A stretch of 64,000 nucleotides of DNA from Thermococcus cleftensis (GCF_000265525.1 NC_018015.1:1400322-1464321), one strand, 5' to 3'; shown: positions 25,355-33,828, counted from the stretch's first letter. Translations and numbers: made by a program. The notes: a model not told the origin generated them from the letters alone.

Positions 25355-26818
25355 ATGTGGGAGATAGTCAGAATCCTCTACAAGGAACTCCACTACAGGC
25401 GTTTGAAGAGCAACCCTCAAGTGGCGGCCGACCCAGAGAGGTTCAGGAAGCAGCTCAAGAACGCCGGTGATATAAAGCGGGGTATAGCTCTCCAATCGGT
25501 CGCCTTCCTCTTCTTTGGGTTCATGATGGCGGGAGCGGTGCTTGGGGCGGAGGACGAAAAGAGGGCGGCGATCCTGTTCGCGACCTACGCGATGCTTCCG
25601 TTCATAATGGCTCTCTACGCAACGACGGTGAATGCCTCCTACGCGGTCTCGATGGGGATTTTCGAGCCCCTTAAGCCGCTCCCGGTTAAGACGGGCGCTA
25701 AGTACCTCAGCCTTCTCCTGGCGATAGACAACGTCCCCGCGGTCATAGCCCTCCTGCCTGTGGCGGCTGCGATGACCTTTAAGTACGGCGCCCCCGGCCT
25801 CGTTGGCCTGCTCTGGGTGCTCGTCGGCACTTTCCTCGGCCACGTTCTCGGCCTGGTGGTGTTCACCTTCTTTGGCTCCGCCAGCGTTGGTGGCAGGTTC
25901 TCGAAGCTCAGAACCCTCGCCAGAACCCTCGGCGTTCTGCTCTTCATAAGCATGTTCTACGCCCTCAACTATCTCCAGGAGTACGTGAACGAGCACTACG
26001 AGGAGATCCTGCCCTTCTTTGCCCGGTACTCCATAGCCTACCCCTTCTCGGTCGCCTCGATAACCGAGCCACTCCACTCACTCCTGATTCTCCTCTGCTA
26101 CCTTGCGGTTCTCGTTCCGCTCTACTGGCTCGTTCTCGGGAGGCTCTGGAGTGGACTGGAGGAGGGGGTGAGGGTTTCCCACGCAAGAATCGTCCGCTTC
26201 AAGGCCGAAACTCACCACCCTGTTCTGGCCCTCGCGCTCAAGGATTTGAGAATAGTCTTCCGAAAGAGCGCCCTGTTAGTGGGTTTGATATTCCCCCTCT
26301 TCATAATCCTTCCGAGTGCGGTGGGGATCCTTACCTCGGGAAAGATTGGAGATTGGGCGCTCGCCTCGGTTCTCCTAATGATAGCCTGGGTGGCCTCGGT
26401 CGGGGTCGATACGGTCCTCAAGATAGATGGAAAGGAGTTCGAGTTCCTGAGGAGCCTTCCGATAACGGTCGGCCAGTTCGTGAGGGCAAAGCTCCTCGTC
26501 ATGAACGCCGTCCCCGTCACCGCTGGAGTGGGACTTGTCTTGGTGGCTTCCTACATGGACCTGGGAGCGCTCCGGTTTCTCCCAGCGGCTCTCGTGTTGC
26601 CCCTTCTCACCTCCTCTGTGGCGATGGCCTTCTTTTACTGGGGCGAGCGGGAGCTTTCAGTGCCGGAAACCAACTTCGGCCACGTGCTGGCGCTGATGAT
26701 ACTTAACGGAATCGCCCTCGGAACCGTTGCCGGAACCTGGTACTTCATTGGCTACCCCTACGCGCTGGCGGTGGCGGCCCTGGGGGTTCTCCTCGTTCAG
26801 AGGGCCATCAGCAGGTGA
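25355..26818 (+). CDS. ABC exporter permease, multi-helix
   Basis: A 487-residue protein with about 10-12 transmembrane helices arranged in two similar halves. Each half begins with a cytoplasmic charged part (LYKELHYRRLKSNP at the N-terminus; RIVRFKAETHHPVLALALKDLRIVFRKS at about 285-310). It fits permeases of the ABC-2 type fused as a tandem, but I see no narrower family. Paired with the ATPase 9 bases upstream. Its 3' end overlaps the convergent Mth938-like gene by 11 bases. Confidence 0.88.
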   Translation: MWEIVRILYKELHYRRLKSNPQVAADPERFRKQLKNAGDIKRGIALQSVAFLFFGFMMAGAVLGAEDEKRAAILFATYAMLPFIMALYATTVNASYAVSMGIFEPLKPLPVKTGAKYLSLLLAIDNVPAVIALLPVAAAMTFKYGAPGLVGLLWVLVGTFLGHVLGLVVFTFFGSASVGGRFSKLRTLARTLGVLLFISMFYALNYLQEYVNEHYEEILPFFARYSIAYPFSVASITEPLHSLLILLCYLAVLVPLYWLVLGRLWSGLEEGVRVSHARIVRFKAETHHPVLALALKDLRIVFRKSALLVGLIFPLFIILPSAVGILTSGKIGDWALASVLLMIAWVASVGVDTVLKIDGKEFEFLRSLPITVGQFVRAKLLVMNAVPVTAGVGLVLVASYMDLGALRFLPAALVLPLLTSSVAMAFFYWGERELSVPETNFGHVLALMILNGIALGTVAGTWYFIGYPYALAVAALGVLLVQRAISR

Positions 26819-27164
26819 CGTGAAAGATTCCAAGGGTCTTTTTCCTTTCCCACAGCTCGTTGAAGAGCTTCACGGCCTCGCCGGTCGGCTTTTCGATGAC
26901 CTCTTTGCCCTTCACCAGCTCCCTGCTCTCCGGAAGAAGCGACAGGTAGCCGTAGAAGCCTGTACCAACTACCAGGACGTCGAAATTCTCCTCAAGGTAC
27001 TCCCTCAGCTCGTCGGGGTCGAGCTTATGACTCGTCCCGTGCTTGTCCTTGCTCAGCCACTTTTTGCGCCTCTCGATTTTTCCGCTGGGATAGATTACGA
27101 TGTCGTGCTCGTAGACCTTTCCATCGACGACTATCTTCCCGAAGGCGGGATATTCAAGCTGCAT
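26808..27164 (-). CDS. Mth938 / DUF498 domain protein
   Basis: A 118-residue single-domain alpha/beta protein: FGKIVVDGKVYEHDIVIYPSGKIERRKKW at the start, FDVLVVGTGFYGYLSLLPE in the middle, and KPTGEAVKLFNELWERKK at the end. This is the Mth938-like fold (DUF498), found alone in archaea and in the mitochondrial complex I assembly factor NDUFAF3. Its molecular activity is unknown. It follows the Nudix gene by 4 bases in the same direction. Confidence 0.88.
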   Translation of the reverse strand: MQLEYPAFGKIVVDGKVYEHDIVIYPSGKIERRKKWLSKDKHGTSHKLDPDELREYLEENFDVLVVGTGFYGYLSLLPESRELVKGKEVIEKPTGEAVKLFNELWERKKTLGIFHVTC

Positions 27165-27168
27165 AACG

Positions 27169-27678
27169 TCACCTCACGCCCAGTGCGTCCTTCAGGATCT
27201 TTTCGTGGTCGAACGCTAGTGGTAACTTAAGCGCCTCGTCTATTGGGACAACGTGCACTTCCTTGGCATCGTCCCCCGCCTTCAGCGTTCCCGAGCCAAC
27301 CGCCAGAAAGGCCGCCGTCACTGTATGTCCCCTGGGGTCTCTGTTGGGGTCTGAGTAAATCCCCACCAACCTGATGAGCCTTACGTCGAGGCCGGTCTCC
27401 TCCCTCGCCTCTCTGACTGCTGCCTCTTCAACGGTCTCACCGTACTCCACGAACCCACCGGGTAAAGCAAAGCTGTCCTTGAAGGGCTCGTGCTTCCGCT
27501 TTATGAGGACGACACCGTTGTTGTAGAGTAGCACAACGTCCGCGGTCAGACCTATGCAGCGGTGCATCTCCACCTCCAGCTCCGGGTGCTTCCTTGATAA
27601 AAACTCCATCAGCTCTCTCTTAACCGGTTCAACGTTGTAGTCCTTTGGTGTCTTTACGAGAAGGACGTAGCGGTCCAT
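27169..27678 (-). CDS. Nudix hydrolase
   Basis: A 169-residue pyrophosphohydrolase with the Nudix box beginning at Gly75: G-x5-E81-x7-R89-E90-x2-E93-E94-x-G96. The N-terminal about 40 residues are an extra small domain (MDRYVLLVKTPKDYNVEPVKREL). The box is closest to ADP-ribose or nucleoside-diphosphate-sugar type enzymes. GGTGAT just upstream of ATG 27678 is the ribosome binding site, and it also forms the 3' terminal stem of the predicted C/D box RNA in front of the gene. Confidence 0.9.
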   Translation of the reverse strand: MDRYVLLVKTPKDYNVEPVKRELMEFLSRKHPELEVEMHRCIGLTADVVLLYNNGVVLIKRKHEPFKDSFALPGGFVEYGETVEEAAVREAREETGLDVRLIRLVGIYSDPNRDPRGHTVTAAFLAVGSGTLKAGDDAKEVHVVPIDEALKLPLAFDHEKILKDALGVR

Positions 27679-27681
27679 GGG

Positions 27682-27741
27682 ATCACCTCAGCCCCCGCTT
27701 TTCATCACGACTCAGCATGCTGACGTTTCATCATCGGTGAT
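27682..27741 (-). ncRNA. Predicted C/D box guide sRNA
   Basis: Read on the minus strand, this 60-base segment contains in order: terminal stem ATCACC (27741-27736), box C ATGATGA (27734-27728), a 12-base guide (27727-27716), box D' CTGA (27715-27712), a 3-base spacer, box C' GTGATGA (27708-27702), a 10-base guide (27701-27692), box D CTGA (27691-27688), and GGTGAT (27687-27682), which pairs perfectly with the 5' stem. All four boxes match consensus with the spacing usual for Thermococcales 2'-O-methylation guides. The targets are not determined. It sits between pfkB and the Nudix gene. Confidence 0.8.
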
Positions 27742-27760
27742 TAAACTCCGTGGAGTTCCC

Positions 27761-28606
27761 TTATATTCCTGATGCTTGGCGAGCGGGCTTAACATCAACC
27801 TCCCTCGCCAGTTCGTTCACTTCCTCCAACGGGAACGAGAAGTGACGGTGCTTCAGAAAGAGCGCGGTGAATGCGGCGGCCCTCTTGAGGGCCTGCACGA
27901 AGGGACACTCGCGGTAGAAGTACGAGAAGGAAGCCAGGAAAACGTCACCGGCACCGGTGGACTCGTCCACTGCGACCTTGACGGGACGGTAAACGTGCTT
28001 CCTGCCCCTCAAGTATGCTGTTCCCTCGTCTCCACCCTGTGAAACTAAGAGAACCTCCACGTCGCCGGGTTCAATTCCCTTCACTAGCGTCATTTCCGAA
28101 GCTTCCCCGTGGAGAACCTTTACCCCCCTGAAAACAGAGCCGTCAATGTCCTTCAGCTTCACTCTTCCAGGTTCTGGGGGCCTTATGAAGCCCTGGACGT
28201 CCGCCCCGACGAAGCTGCTCCTCTCTCTAGCGAGTTCTATGCTTTCCGGTGGTATCTCCCCCGCCACCGGGTTGAGCAGTATCATGTCGTATCCCTTCTT
28301 TGGGAAGTCCGTTATTCTCTCCGCAACGGAGAGGAGGGTCAGCTCCCGGTTATCCCTGTCGAGATAGCGGAGCCGGTAAGAGGTGCTGTTTCGCGAGGGG
28401 ATTACATGGAGCCTTATCCCCGAAGCCTCGAGCTCCTCAAGCCATTTTCCTGGGAAGTCCTCCCCAACGCTCGTCAGAACCTCAACATCACAGAACCGTG
28501 ACAGTGCCAGGGCGGAGTAGTAGGCTCCTCCACCGATGCGGTATTCGATTCCCGAACCCTTGACGAGGACGTCCTTCACGAGGTGGCCGACGACCAGACA
28601 CTTCAT
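27761..28606 (-). CDS. PfkB-family carbohydrate/nucleoside kinase
   Basis: A 281-residue ribokinase-fold protein. The N-terminal glycine pair IGGGAYYSALALSRF (about 25-40) and the C-terminal anion-hole signature ESTGAGDVFLASF (about 220) with the catalytic Asp are present. The protein is shorter than ribokinase and lacks a clear lid, as do many archaeal PfkB members. The sugar or nucleoside substrate is unknown. An upstream in-frame start at 28645 is less likely because the fold starts directly at MKCLVVGHLV. Confidence 0.87.
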   Translation of the reverse strand: MKCLVVGHLVKDVLVKGSGIEYRIGGGAYYSALALSRFCDVEVLTSVGEDFPGKWLEELEASGIRLHVIPSRNSTSYRLRYLDRDNRELTLLSVAERITDFPKKGYDMILLNPVAGEIPPESIELARERSSFVGADVQGFIRPPEPGRVKLKDIDGSVFRGVKVLHGEASEMTLVKGIEPGDVEVLLVSQGGDEGTAYLRGRKHVYRPVKVAVDESTGAGDVFLASFSYFYRECPFVQALKRAAAFTALFLKHRHFSFPLEEVNELAREVDVKPARQASGI

Positions 28607-28728
28607 TTTGTCCGTCCCAATCTTTGATATTAGCGGGCGCACCAATAAAAACCTTTTGGAAATTTCCGAAAAACTTATAAGGGCAAAAACGAAAAGCTTA
28701 AAAGGATATGTCCTTTTGGGGTGGGGCT

Positions 28729-29046
28729 ATGAAGCGCCTGGGCAAAGTTTCTCACTACGCGAAGCAGGGGTTCTTGATTCTGCGCACCGACTGGGTACCT
28801 TCGCTCAACGACCCGGTGGTGGACAAGAAGCTCACCGTGGTCGGTGTAGTGAAGGACGTCTTTGGGCCAGTTAAGAGGCCCTACGTAGCTGTCAAGCCGC
28901 GCGTCAGAAATCCCGAGAACTACGTTGGTGCTCTGCTCTACGTTGATTCATCGAGGAAGAAGTCCGGGCACGCCAGGAAGGGCAGGCCCGGGAGGAAGGG
29001 TTCCAAGGGCCGCGGAAAGCGCCCTGCCCCCAGAAAGAGGGGGTGA
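28729..29046 (+). CDS. gar1: H/ACA ribonucleoprotein subunit Gar1
   Basis: A 105-residue protein with the Gar1 beta-barrel core MKRLGKVSHYAKQGFLILRTD...VGVVKDVFGPVKRPYVAVKP, followed by a basic Gly/Lys/Arg tail (RKGRPGRKGSKGRGKR) replacing the eukaryotic RGG region. With Cbf5, Nop10 and L7Ae it forms H/ACA particles that convert uridine to pseudouridine in rRNA, and it controls substrate turnover. The ATG follows GGGGTGGGG. It lies 6 bases upstream of the TFB gene, a conserved Thermococcales pair. Confidence 0.95.
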   Translation: MKRLGKVSHYAKQGFLILRTDWVPSLNDPVVDKKLTVVGVVKDVFGPVKRPYVAVKPRVRNPENYVGALLYVDSSRKKSGHARKGRPGRKGSKGRGKRPAPRKRG

Positions 29047-29052
29047 GAGCTT

Positions 29053-29964
29053 TTGGCTGATAAGAACGTGTGTCCGATTTGTGGCTCCGATAAGCTGTTC
29101 TACGACCCGCGGAGGGGCGAGATTGTCTGTTCTGTCTGCGGTTACGTTGTTCAGCAGAATGTCGTCGATGAAGGTCCAGAGTGGCGCGCCTTCGACCCTG
29201 ACCAGAGGGCCAAGCGCGCCAGGACCGGTGCGCCCATGACGTTGATGATACACGATAAGGGCCTCTCCACGGACATTGACTGGCGCGACAAGGACATACA
29301 CGGCAACCAGATAACCGGAATGTACCGAACGAAGATGAGACGGCTTAGAATGTGGCAGAGGAGAATGCGCATAAACGACGCGGCCGAGCGTAACCTGGCC
29401 TTCGCCCTGAGCGAGCTGGACAGAATGGCGGCCCAGATGCGCCTTCCCCGGCGCGTCAAGGAGGTTGCGGCCTCGCTTTACCGCAAGGCCGTCATGAAGA
29501 AGCTCATAAGGGGCCGCTCCATTGAGGGAATGGTTTCTGCCGCCCTTTACGCCGCCTGCAGAATGGAGGGCATTCCCAGGACTCTCGACGAGATAGCTGC
29601 CGTTTCCAAGGTTACCAAGAAGGAGATAGGCAGGAGCTACCGCTTCCTTGCCAGGGGGCTGAACCTCAACCTCCGCCCCACCAGCCCGATAGAGTACGTG
29701 GACCGCTTTGGTGATGCGCTCAACGTCAGCGCGAGGACAAAGAAGAGGGCCAAGGAGATACTCCGCGAGGCCATAAAGAGGGGCATAACGAGCGGCAAGG
29801 GGCCGACCGGACTGGCGGCCGCGGCCCTGTATGTCGCCTCCCTCCTGGAGGGCGAGAAGAAGACCCAGCGTGAGGTGGCGGAGGTTGCACACGTCACCGA
29901 AGTGACTGTAAGAAACAGGTACAAGGAGCTGGTGGAAAAGCTCAACATAAACGTCCCGATCTGA
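29053..29964 (+). CDS. tfb: Transcription initiation factor TFB
   Basis: A 303-residue archaeal TFIIB homologue. The N-terminal zinc ribbon has Cys7, Cys10, Cys26 and Cys29. The B-reader/linker region ends near [19 protein letters not shown]. Two cyclin-like repeats follow (about 110-200 and 205-300); the second carries the BRE-binding helix-turn-helix [22 protein letters not shown]. It recruits RNA polymerase to TATA-TBP. The start is TTG 29053, 6 bases after the gar1 stop, preceded by GGGTGAGAG. Thermococcales usually have two TFBs and this is the one next to gar1. Confidence 0.96.
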   Translation: MADKNVCPICGSDKLFYDPRRGEIVCSVCGYVVQQNVVDEGPEWRAFDPDQRAKRARTGAPMTLMIHDKGLSTDIDWRDKDIHGNQITGMYRTKMRRLRMWQRRMRINDAAERNLAFALSELDRMAAQMRLPRRVKEVAASLYRKAVMKKLIRGRSIEGMVSAALYAACRMEGIPRTLDEIAAVSKVTKKEIGRSYRFLARGLNLNLRPTSPIEYVDRFGDALNVSARTKKRAKEILREAIKRGITSGKGPTGLAAAALYVASLLEGEKKTQREVAEVAHVTEVTVRNRYKELVEKLNINVPI

Positions 29965-29973
29965 GGGATAGCC

Positions 29974-30468
29974 TTGCTCATAGCGGTGACGAGCGACACC
30001 CACCACGGAGACAAGACGGGAAACGTTCCTTCTCTTCTTTTTCAAGCACTGGGTGAGCGGGGGCCGGATTTGATACTCCACGCCGGCGACGTCACCTCTC
30101 ACGAGCTTCTGGAGAGACTGGAGGAGTTCGCTCCGGTTGTAGCGGTTCGCGGCAACGCCGACCGCCTCAGCCTGCCCGAGGAAAAGGTCGTCGAAGCCGG
30201 TGACGTCAGGATAGGCCTCCTCCACGGGCACCAGTTCTTCTCGCTCAACGCCCAGTTCCTGACGCTCAAGGCCCTGGACATGGGGGTCGATGTTCTCGTA
30301 TTCGGCCACACGCACCGCTTCTACCACGATACCTATTCGGTTCATGGAAGAAGGGTGGTCCTCCTAAACCCCGGCTCGCCGACGTTTCCCAGAATGGACT
30401 CCGCGGGCTTTGCGTTTCTTGAAATCAACGGAGAAAACGTCAGGGTTGAGAGGGTGCGCTTCTGGTGA
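29974..30468 (+). CDS. YfcE/MJ0936-family metallophosphoesterase
   Basis: A 164-residue calcineurin-fold phosphodiesterase with the metal-ligand series SDTHH (Asp8, His10), HAGDVT, RGNAD, LLHGH and FGHTHR. The family needs two divalent metals (often Mn or Ni) and hydrolyses phosphodiesters such as bis-p-nitrophenyl phosphate in vitro. The natural substrate is unknown. TTG start, 9 bases after tfb, so probably the third gene of the gar1-tfb operon. Confidence 0.92.
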   Translation: MLIAVTSDTHHGDKTGNVPSLLFQALGERGPDLILHAGDVTSHELLERLEEFAPVVAVRGNADRLSLPEEKVVEAGDVRIGLLHGHQFFSLNAQFLTLKALDMGVDVLVFGHTHRFYHDTYSVHGRRVVLLNPGSPTFPRMDSAGFAFLEINGENVRVERVRFW

Positions 30469-30507
30469 GAAGAGCTGGAAAAGCGTAAAAGTAGTGGAAA
30501 AGGGCCA

Positions 30508-30711
30508 TCAGCTCTTGATGGCGAGCTTGATGTCCTCGGCCTTGACGGTCTTCCTGCCGGCGTGGTGAGCGAGATCAACGGCCTTCCTGGCGATCTCCAT
30601 GGCCTTCTCCTCGAGGTGCTCGGCGAGGAGCTTCGCGGCGTCCTCGCTAACGCGGGCGGCGCCGGCCTTCCTTATAAGCCTGTCAACCGGGGCAATCGGC
30701 AACTCAGCCAT
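30508..30711 (-). CDS. Archaeal histone
   Basis: A 67-residue histone-fold protein without tails: [56 protein letters not shown], then EDIKLAIKS. It forms dimers and extended superhelical hypernucleosomes around DNA (established for Thermococcus and Methanothermus histones). Strongly expressed genes of this kind have good promoters; here the minus-strand TTTATATA with an upstream purine-rich BRE lies at about 30771-30785. Confidence 0.97.
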   Translation of the reverse strand: MAELPIAPVDRLIRKAGAARVSEDAAKLLAEHLEEKAMEIARKAVDLAHHAGRKTVKAEDIKLAIKS

Positions 30712-30770
30712 TTTCCCAACCTCCTAAACGTTGTTTTGCAGGTATCTGCGTTCTATTCTAGGAAGGAAGG

Positions 30771-30790
30771 CCTATATAAACTTTTCGGCA
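30771..30790 (-). promoter_or_regulatory. Histone gene promoter (BRE/TATA)
   Basis: On the minus strand, CCGAAAAGTTTATATAGG reads as a purine-rich BRE followed by an excellent TATA box. It is about 60 bases upstream of the histone ATG, implying a leader of about 35 bases. Confidence 0.75.
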
Positions 30791-31045
30791 ACCGGGCGCT
30801 CTGGGGGGAATAATTGTCCTTTTTTGGTCTGCCAGTGGAGAAATCCCCCATCATCGGGTTGCCAACTTACTCAAGCGTCAATGCCAGCCTGAGGACGAAG
30901 TTTTGAAAACCTCCATCTAGCCTCCAATCGCTGATTATTACCATATGTGGCCCGGGATTTCCCAAACAGGTGCGGCGGTTTGGAACGCGGAGGAAGAGAA
31001 AACATCTCAGATGTTCTTAAGGAAGCATCGATGTCCCAAGAATGA
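30791..31045. other. Intergenic region between histone and RuBisCO genes
   Basis: This divergent gap is unusually long for the genome. Apart from the two promoters at its ends I see no coding region and no RNA gene. It contains a near-perfect palindrome AACATCT-C-AGATGTT at 31001-31015, about 40 bases upstream of the RuBisCO TATA box. That palindrome resembles ACATCTTAAGATGT in front of the MoxR operon (55768-55781). Confidence 0.5.
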
Positions 31046-31054
31046 ACCACAGCA

Positions 31055-31062
31055 TTTTTATA
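31055..31062 (+). promoter_or_regulatory. RuBisCO gene TATA box
   Basis: TTTTTATA at 31055-31062, about 45 bases before the ATG at 31103. It gives a short leader containing the strong ribosome binding site AGGAGGTGG. Confidence 0.65.
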
Positions 31063-31102
31063 GGGATTGATGCAATCCAAAATTTACCCAGGAGGTGGAA
31101 GC

Positions 31103-32437
31103 ATGGTGGAGAAGTTCGACAGGATATACGACTACTATGTGGACAAGGACTACGAGCCCAACAGGAAGAGGGACATAATAGCCGTCTTCCGCATAACCCC
31201 CGCTGAGGGATACTCTATAGAGGCAGTTGCCGGTGGTGTCGCCGCCGAGAGCTCGACCGGAACCTGGACGACCCTCTACAACTGGTACGAAGAGGAGCGC
31301 TGGGCGGACCTCTCGGCTAAAGCCTTCGACTTCCACGACATGGGCGACGGAAGCTGGATAGTCAAGATCGCCTATCCCTTCCACGCCTTCGAGGAGGCCA
31401 ACCTTCCCGGACTTCTCGCGAGCATAGCGGGGAACGTCTTCGGAATGAAGCGCGCCAAGGCCCTGCGCCTTGAGGACCTCTACTTCCCGGAGAAGCTCAT
31501 CAGGGAGTTTGACGGGCCGGCCTTCGGTATCGAGGGCGTCAGGAAGATGCTCGACATCAAGGACAGGCCCATCTACGGCGTTGTTCCAAAGCCCAAGGTC
31601 GGCTATTCGCCCGAGGAGTTCGAGAAGCTCGCCTACGACCTGCTCTCCAACGGTGCCGACTACATGAAGGACGACGAGAACCTCACCAGCCCCTGGTACA
31701 ACCGCTTTGAGGAGAGGGCCGAGATCATCGCGAGGATAATTGACAGGGTTGAGAACGAGACCGGTGAGAAGAAGACCTGGTTCGCGAACATAACCGCCAA
31801 CCTCCCCGAGATGGAAGAGAGGATCGAGATTCTAGCGGACCTTGGCCTCAAGCACGCCATGGTTGACGTCGTCATAACCGGCTGGGGAGCGCTGCAGTAC
31901 ATCAGGGACCTCGCGGCCGACTACGGGCTGGCCATTCACGGCCACAGGGCGATGCACGCGGCCTTCACGAGGAACCCCTACCACGGCATCTCGATGTTCG
32001 TCCTGGCGAAGCTTTACAGGCTCATAGGCATTGACCAGCTCCACGTCGGAACCGCCGGAGCCGGCAAGCTCGAGGGCGGAAAGTGGGACGTCATCCAGAA
32101 CGCGAGGGTCCTCAGGGAGGAAACCTACAGGCCGGACGAGGGCGATGTCTTCCACCTCGAGCAGAAGTTCTACGGCATAAAGGCGGCGTTCCCGACCAGC
32201 TCCGGTGGACTCCACCCCGGCAACCTGCCGCCCGTCATAGAGGCCCTTGGAACCGACATAGTGCTTCAGCTCGGCGGTGGAACACTCGGCCACCCGGACG
32301 GACCTGCCGCGGGGGCAAGGGCCGTCAGGCAGGCCATAGACGCCATAATGCAGGGAATCCCGCTCGACGAGTACGCCAAGACCCACAAGGAGCTCGCCAG
32401 GGCTCTGGAGAAGTGGGGCCACGTTACCCCGGTCTGA
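31103..32437 (+). CDS. rbcL: Ribulose-bisphosphate carboxylase, form III
   Basis: A 444-residue archaeal RuBisCO. Catalytic residues are visible: Lys163 in VVPKPKVG, the carbamylated Lys189 with Asp191 and Glu192 in YMKDDENL, and loop 6 GTAGAGKLEGGKWD. The length and residue numbers are those of the decameric Thermococcus enzyme. It works in the AMP/nucleoside salvage pathway, turning ribulose-1,5-bisphosphate made from nucleosides into 3-phosphoglycerate, not in a Calvin cycle. AMP phosphorylase and ribose-1,5-bisphosphate isomerase are not in the window. ATG 31103 follows AGGAGGTGG. Confidence 0.98.
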   Translation: MVEKFDRIYDYYVDKDYEPNRKRDIIAVFRITPAEGYSIEAVAGGVAAESSTGTWTTLYNWYEEERWADLSAKAFDFHDMGDGSWIVKIAYPFHAFEEANLPGLLASIAGNVFGMKRAKALRLEDLYFPEKLIREFDGPAFGIEGVRKMLDIKDRPIYGVVPKPKVGYSPEEFEKLAYDLLSNGADYMKDDENLTSPWYNRFEERAEIIARIIDRVENETGEKKTWFANITANLPEMEERIEILADLGLKHAMVDVVITGWGALQYIRDLAADYGLAIHGHRAMHAAFTRNPYHGISMFVLAKLYRLIGIDQLHVGTAGAGKLEGGKWDVIQNARVLREETYRPDEGDVFHLEQKFYGIKAAFPTSSGGLHPGNLPPVIEALGTDIVLQLGGGTLGHPDGPAAGARAVRQAIDAIMQGIPLDEYAKTHKELARALEKWGHVTPV

Positions 32438-32535
32438 CAGCTTTGACGGCTTTTCTTCCCCATTTTTGTCTTCCGTTCAACTTTTCGGCCGGAGGAGATT
32501 TAACGCCAGGGGGCGTTCTTTTCTTGGTGAGAATC

Positions 32536-33117
32536 ATGGTTCACCCAGGGGGATTCTTGGAGGTAATCACCGGTCCAATGTTCGCTGGAAAAACAACCGA
32601 GCTGATAAAGCGCATCGAGAGGCAGACCTTTGCGAAGAGAAAGGCGGCACTCTTCAAGCCGGCAATCGACAACAGGTATTCCGAAGACGAGGTCGTTGCC
32701 CACAACGGTCTGCGCTACGAGGCTTTCGTGGTTTCGACAGATGAGGACGGAGTGAGGAGGATAGTCGAGATTACGAGGAAAGGAAACTACGATGTCATAG
32801 GAATCGATGAAGTTCAGTTCTTCCCGATGGATATAGTTGGTGCCCTCGAAGAGCTGGCCGATGAAGGTGTCTACGTCATCGCCAGCGGCCTTAACCTGGA
32901 CTTCAAGGCTGAGCCTTTCCCGGTCACGAAGGAGCTCCTCGTGAGGGCCGATAACATAGTCTACCTCACCGCCGTCTGCACCGTCTGTGGGAAGCCGGCG
33001 ACGAGGAGTCAGCGCCTCATAGACGGTAAGCCTGCCCCGAGGGACTCGCCGGTAATACTCGTCGGCGGGAGCGAGAGCTACGAAGCCAGATGCAGGGGGC
33101 ATCACTTCGTTCCCTAA
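32536..33117 (+). CDS. tdk: Thymidine kinase (type II)
   Basis: A 193-residue TK1-like enzyme that phosphorylates thymidine with ATP. It has P-loop GPMFAGKTTE (about 13-22), the DEVQFF motif (Walker B with catalytic Glu), the lasso-domain zinc ligands in CTVCGKPATRSQR and a C-terminal CRGHH. ATG 32536 is preceded by GGTGAGAATC. The reading frame is open back into rbcL, but those residues are not conserved. About 100 bases separate it from rbcL. Confidence 0.95.
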   Translation: MVHPGGFLEVITGPMFAGKTTELIKRIERQTFAKRKAALFKPAIDNRYSEDEVVAHNGLRYEAFVVSTDEDGVRRIVEITRKGNYDVIGIDEVQFFPMDIVGALEELADEGVYVIASGLNLDFKAEPFPVTKELLVRADNIVYLTAVCTVCGKPATRSQRLIDGKPAPRDSPVILVGGSESYEARCRGHHFVP

Positions 33118-33195
33118 TTTCTTCCAGCTTTCCAACTCACCGAAAAGCTTAAAGTAATCTTTTCTTACATCAGGTTAGGGAAAGGGGGTGAGAGC

Positions 33196-33792
33196 ATGGA
33201 GTCAAATAAGAACATGGGAAAGCTACTCGACATACTCGGGAACGAGACGCGGAGAAGGATACTTATCCTGCTCACCAAGAGGCCCTACTTCGTGAGTGAG
33301 CTCAGCCAAGAGCTGGGAGTGGGTCAAAAGGCCGTTCTGGAACACCTCAGGATACTTGAGAGCGCAGGCCTCATCGAGGGCAGGACCGAGAAGATACCCC
33401 GCGGCAGGCCAAGGAAGTACTACACCATAAAGCGCGGTTTCAGAATGGAGGTTCTCTTAACCCCGTACACCTTTGGCACGGAGATGTACGAGCCAAAGGC
33501 CCCCCGCCAGACCAGGGAGTACGCCCAGGCGAGGGCGCTTATAAAGTCCACCGAGCCTGCAGAGTCAAAGATAGACGAGCTTTTGACGTTTCTGGCCGAG
33601 ATACAGGGCAGGATAGAGGAGATAATCAGAATGAAGCAGGAGCTAGAGGAGGTTCGCCTCCTTACTGAGACCTACATCGAGAACCTCCTTCGCAGGATAG
33701 CGCAGGAGAACGAGAGGGAGTTTGAGAGGCTCATGAAGCAGTTCGGCCCGAGACTGCCGAGGAAGATACTGGAAGACCTCAACGACTTTTAG
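33196..33792 (+). CDS. ArsR-like winged-helix transcriptional regulator
   Basis: A 198-residue protein. The N-terminal wHTH (about 10-75) reads LGNETRRRILILLTKRPYFVSELSQELGVGQKAVLEHLRILESAGLIEG with a basic wing RGRPRKYYTIK. A linker leads to a long C-terminal helical coiled coil (about 120-185) likely for dimerisation. It fits the large ArsR-type family of Thermococcales regulators. No cysteines are present, so it is not a thiol sensor such as SurR. Targets unknown. Promoter GAAAAGCTTAAAG at about 33141-33153; GGGGGTGAGAGC is the ribosome binding site. Confidence 0.88.
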   Translation: MESNKNMGKLLDILGNETRRRILILLTKRPYFVSELSQELGVGQKAVLEHLRILESAGLIEGRTEKIPRGRPRKYYTIKRGFRMEVLLTPYTFGTEMYEPKAPRQTREYAQARALIKSTEPAESKIDELLTFLAEIQGRIEEIIRMKQELEEVRLLTETYIENLLRRIAQENEREFERLMKQFGPRLPRKILEDLNDF

Positions 33793-33828
33793 GAGGAGGC
33801 GAGAGAATAAAACCCGGGAAAAGGGCGA

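Noticed and set aside
24533-26077. 514-residue open frame antisense to the ABC exporter genes
   Set aside because: The plus strand carries an ABC ATPase with all motifs and its permease; the minus frame is a shadow.
28948-30345. 465-residue open frame antisense to Gar1, TFB and the phosphodiesterase
   Set aside because: Three well-recognised genes occupy the other strand.
30871-31080. 69-residue minus-strand open frame between histone and RuBisCO
   Set aside because: No ribosome binding site, biased composition unlike coding sequence, and it covers the RuBisCO promoter.
32083-32535. N-terminal extension of thymidine kinase into rbcL
   Set aside because: The extension overlaps RuBisCO in another frame and lacks conservation; ATG 32536 with GGTGA fits the family start.
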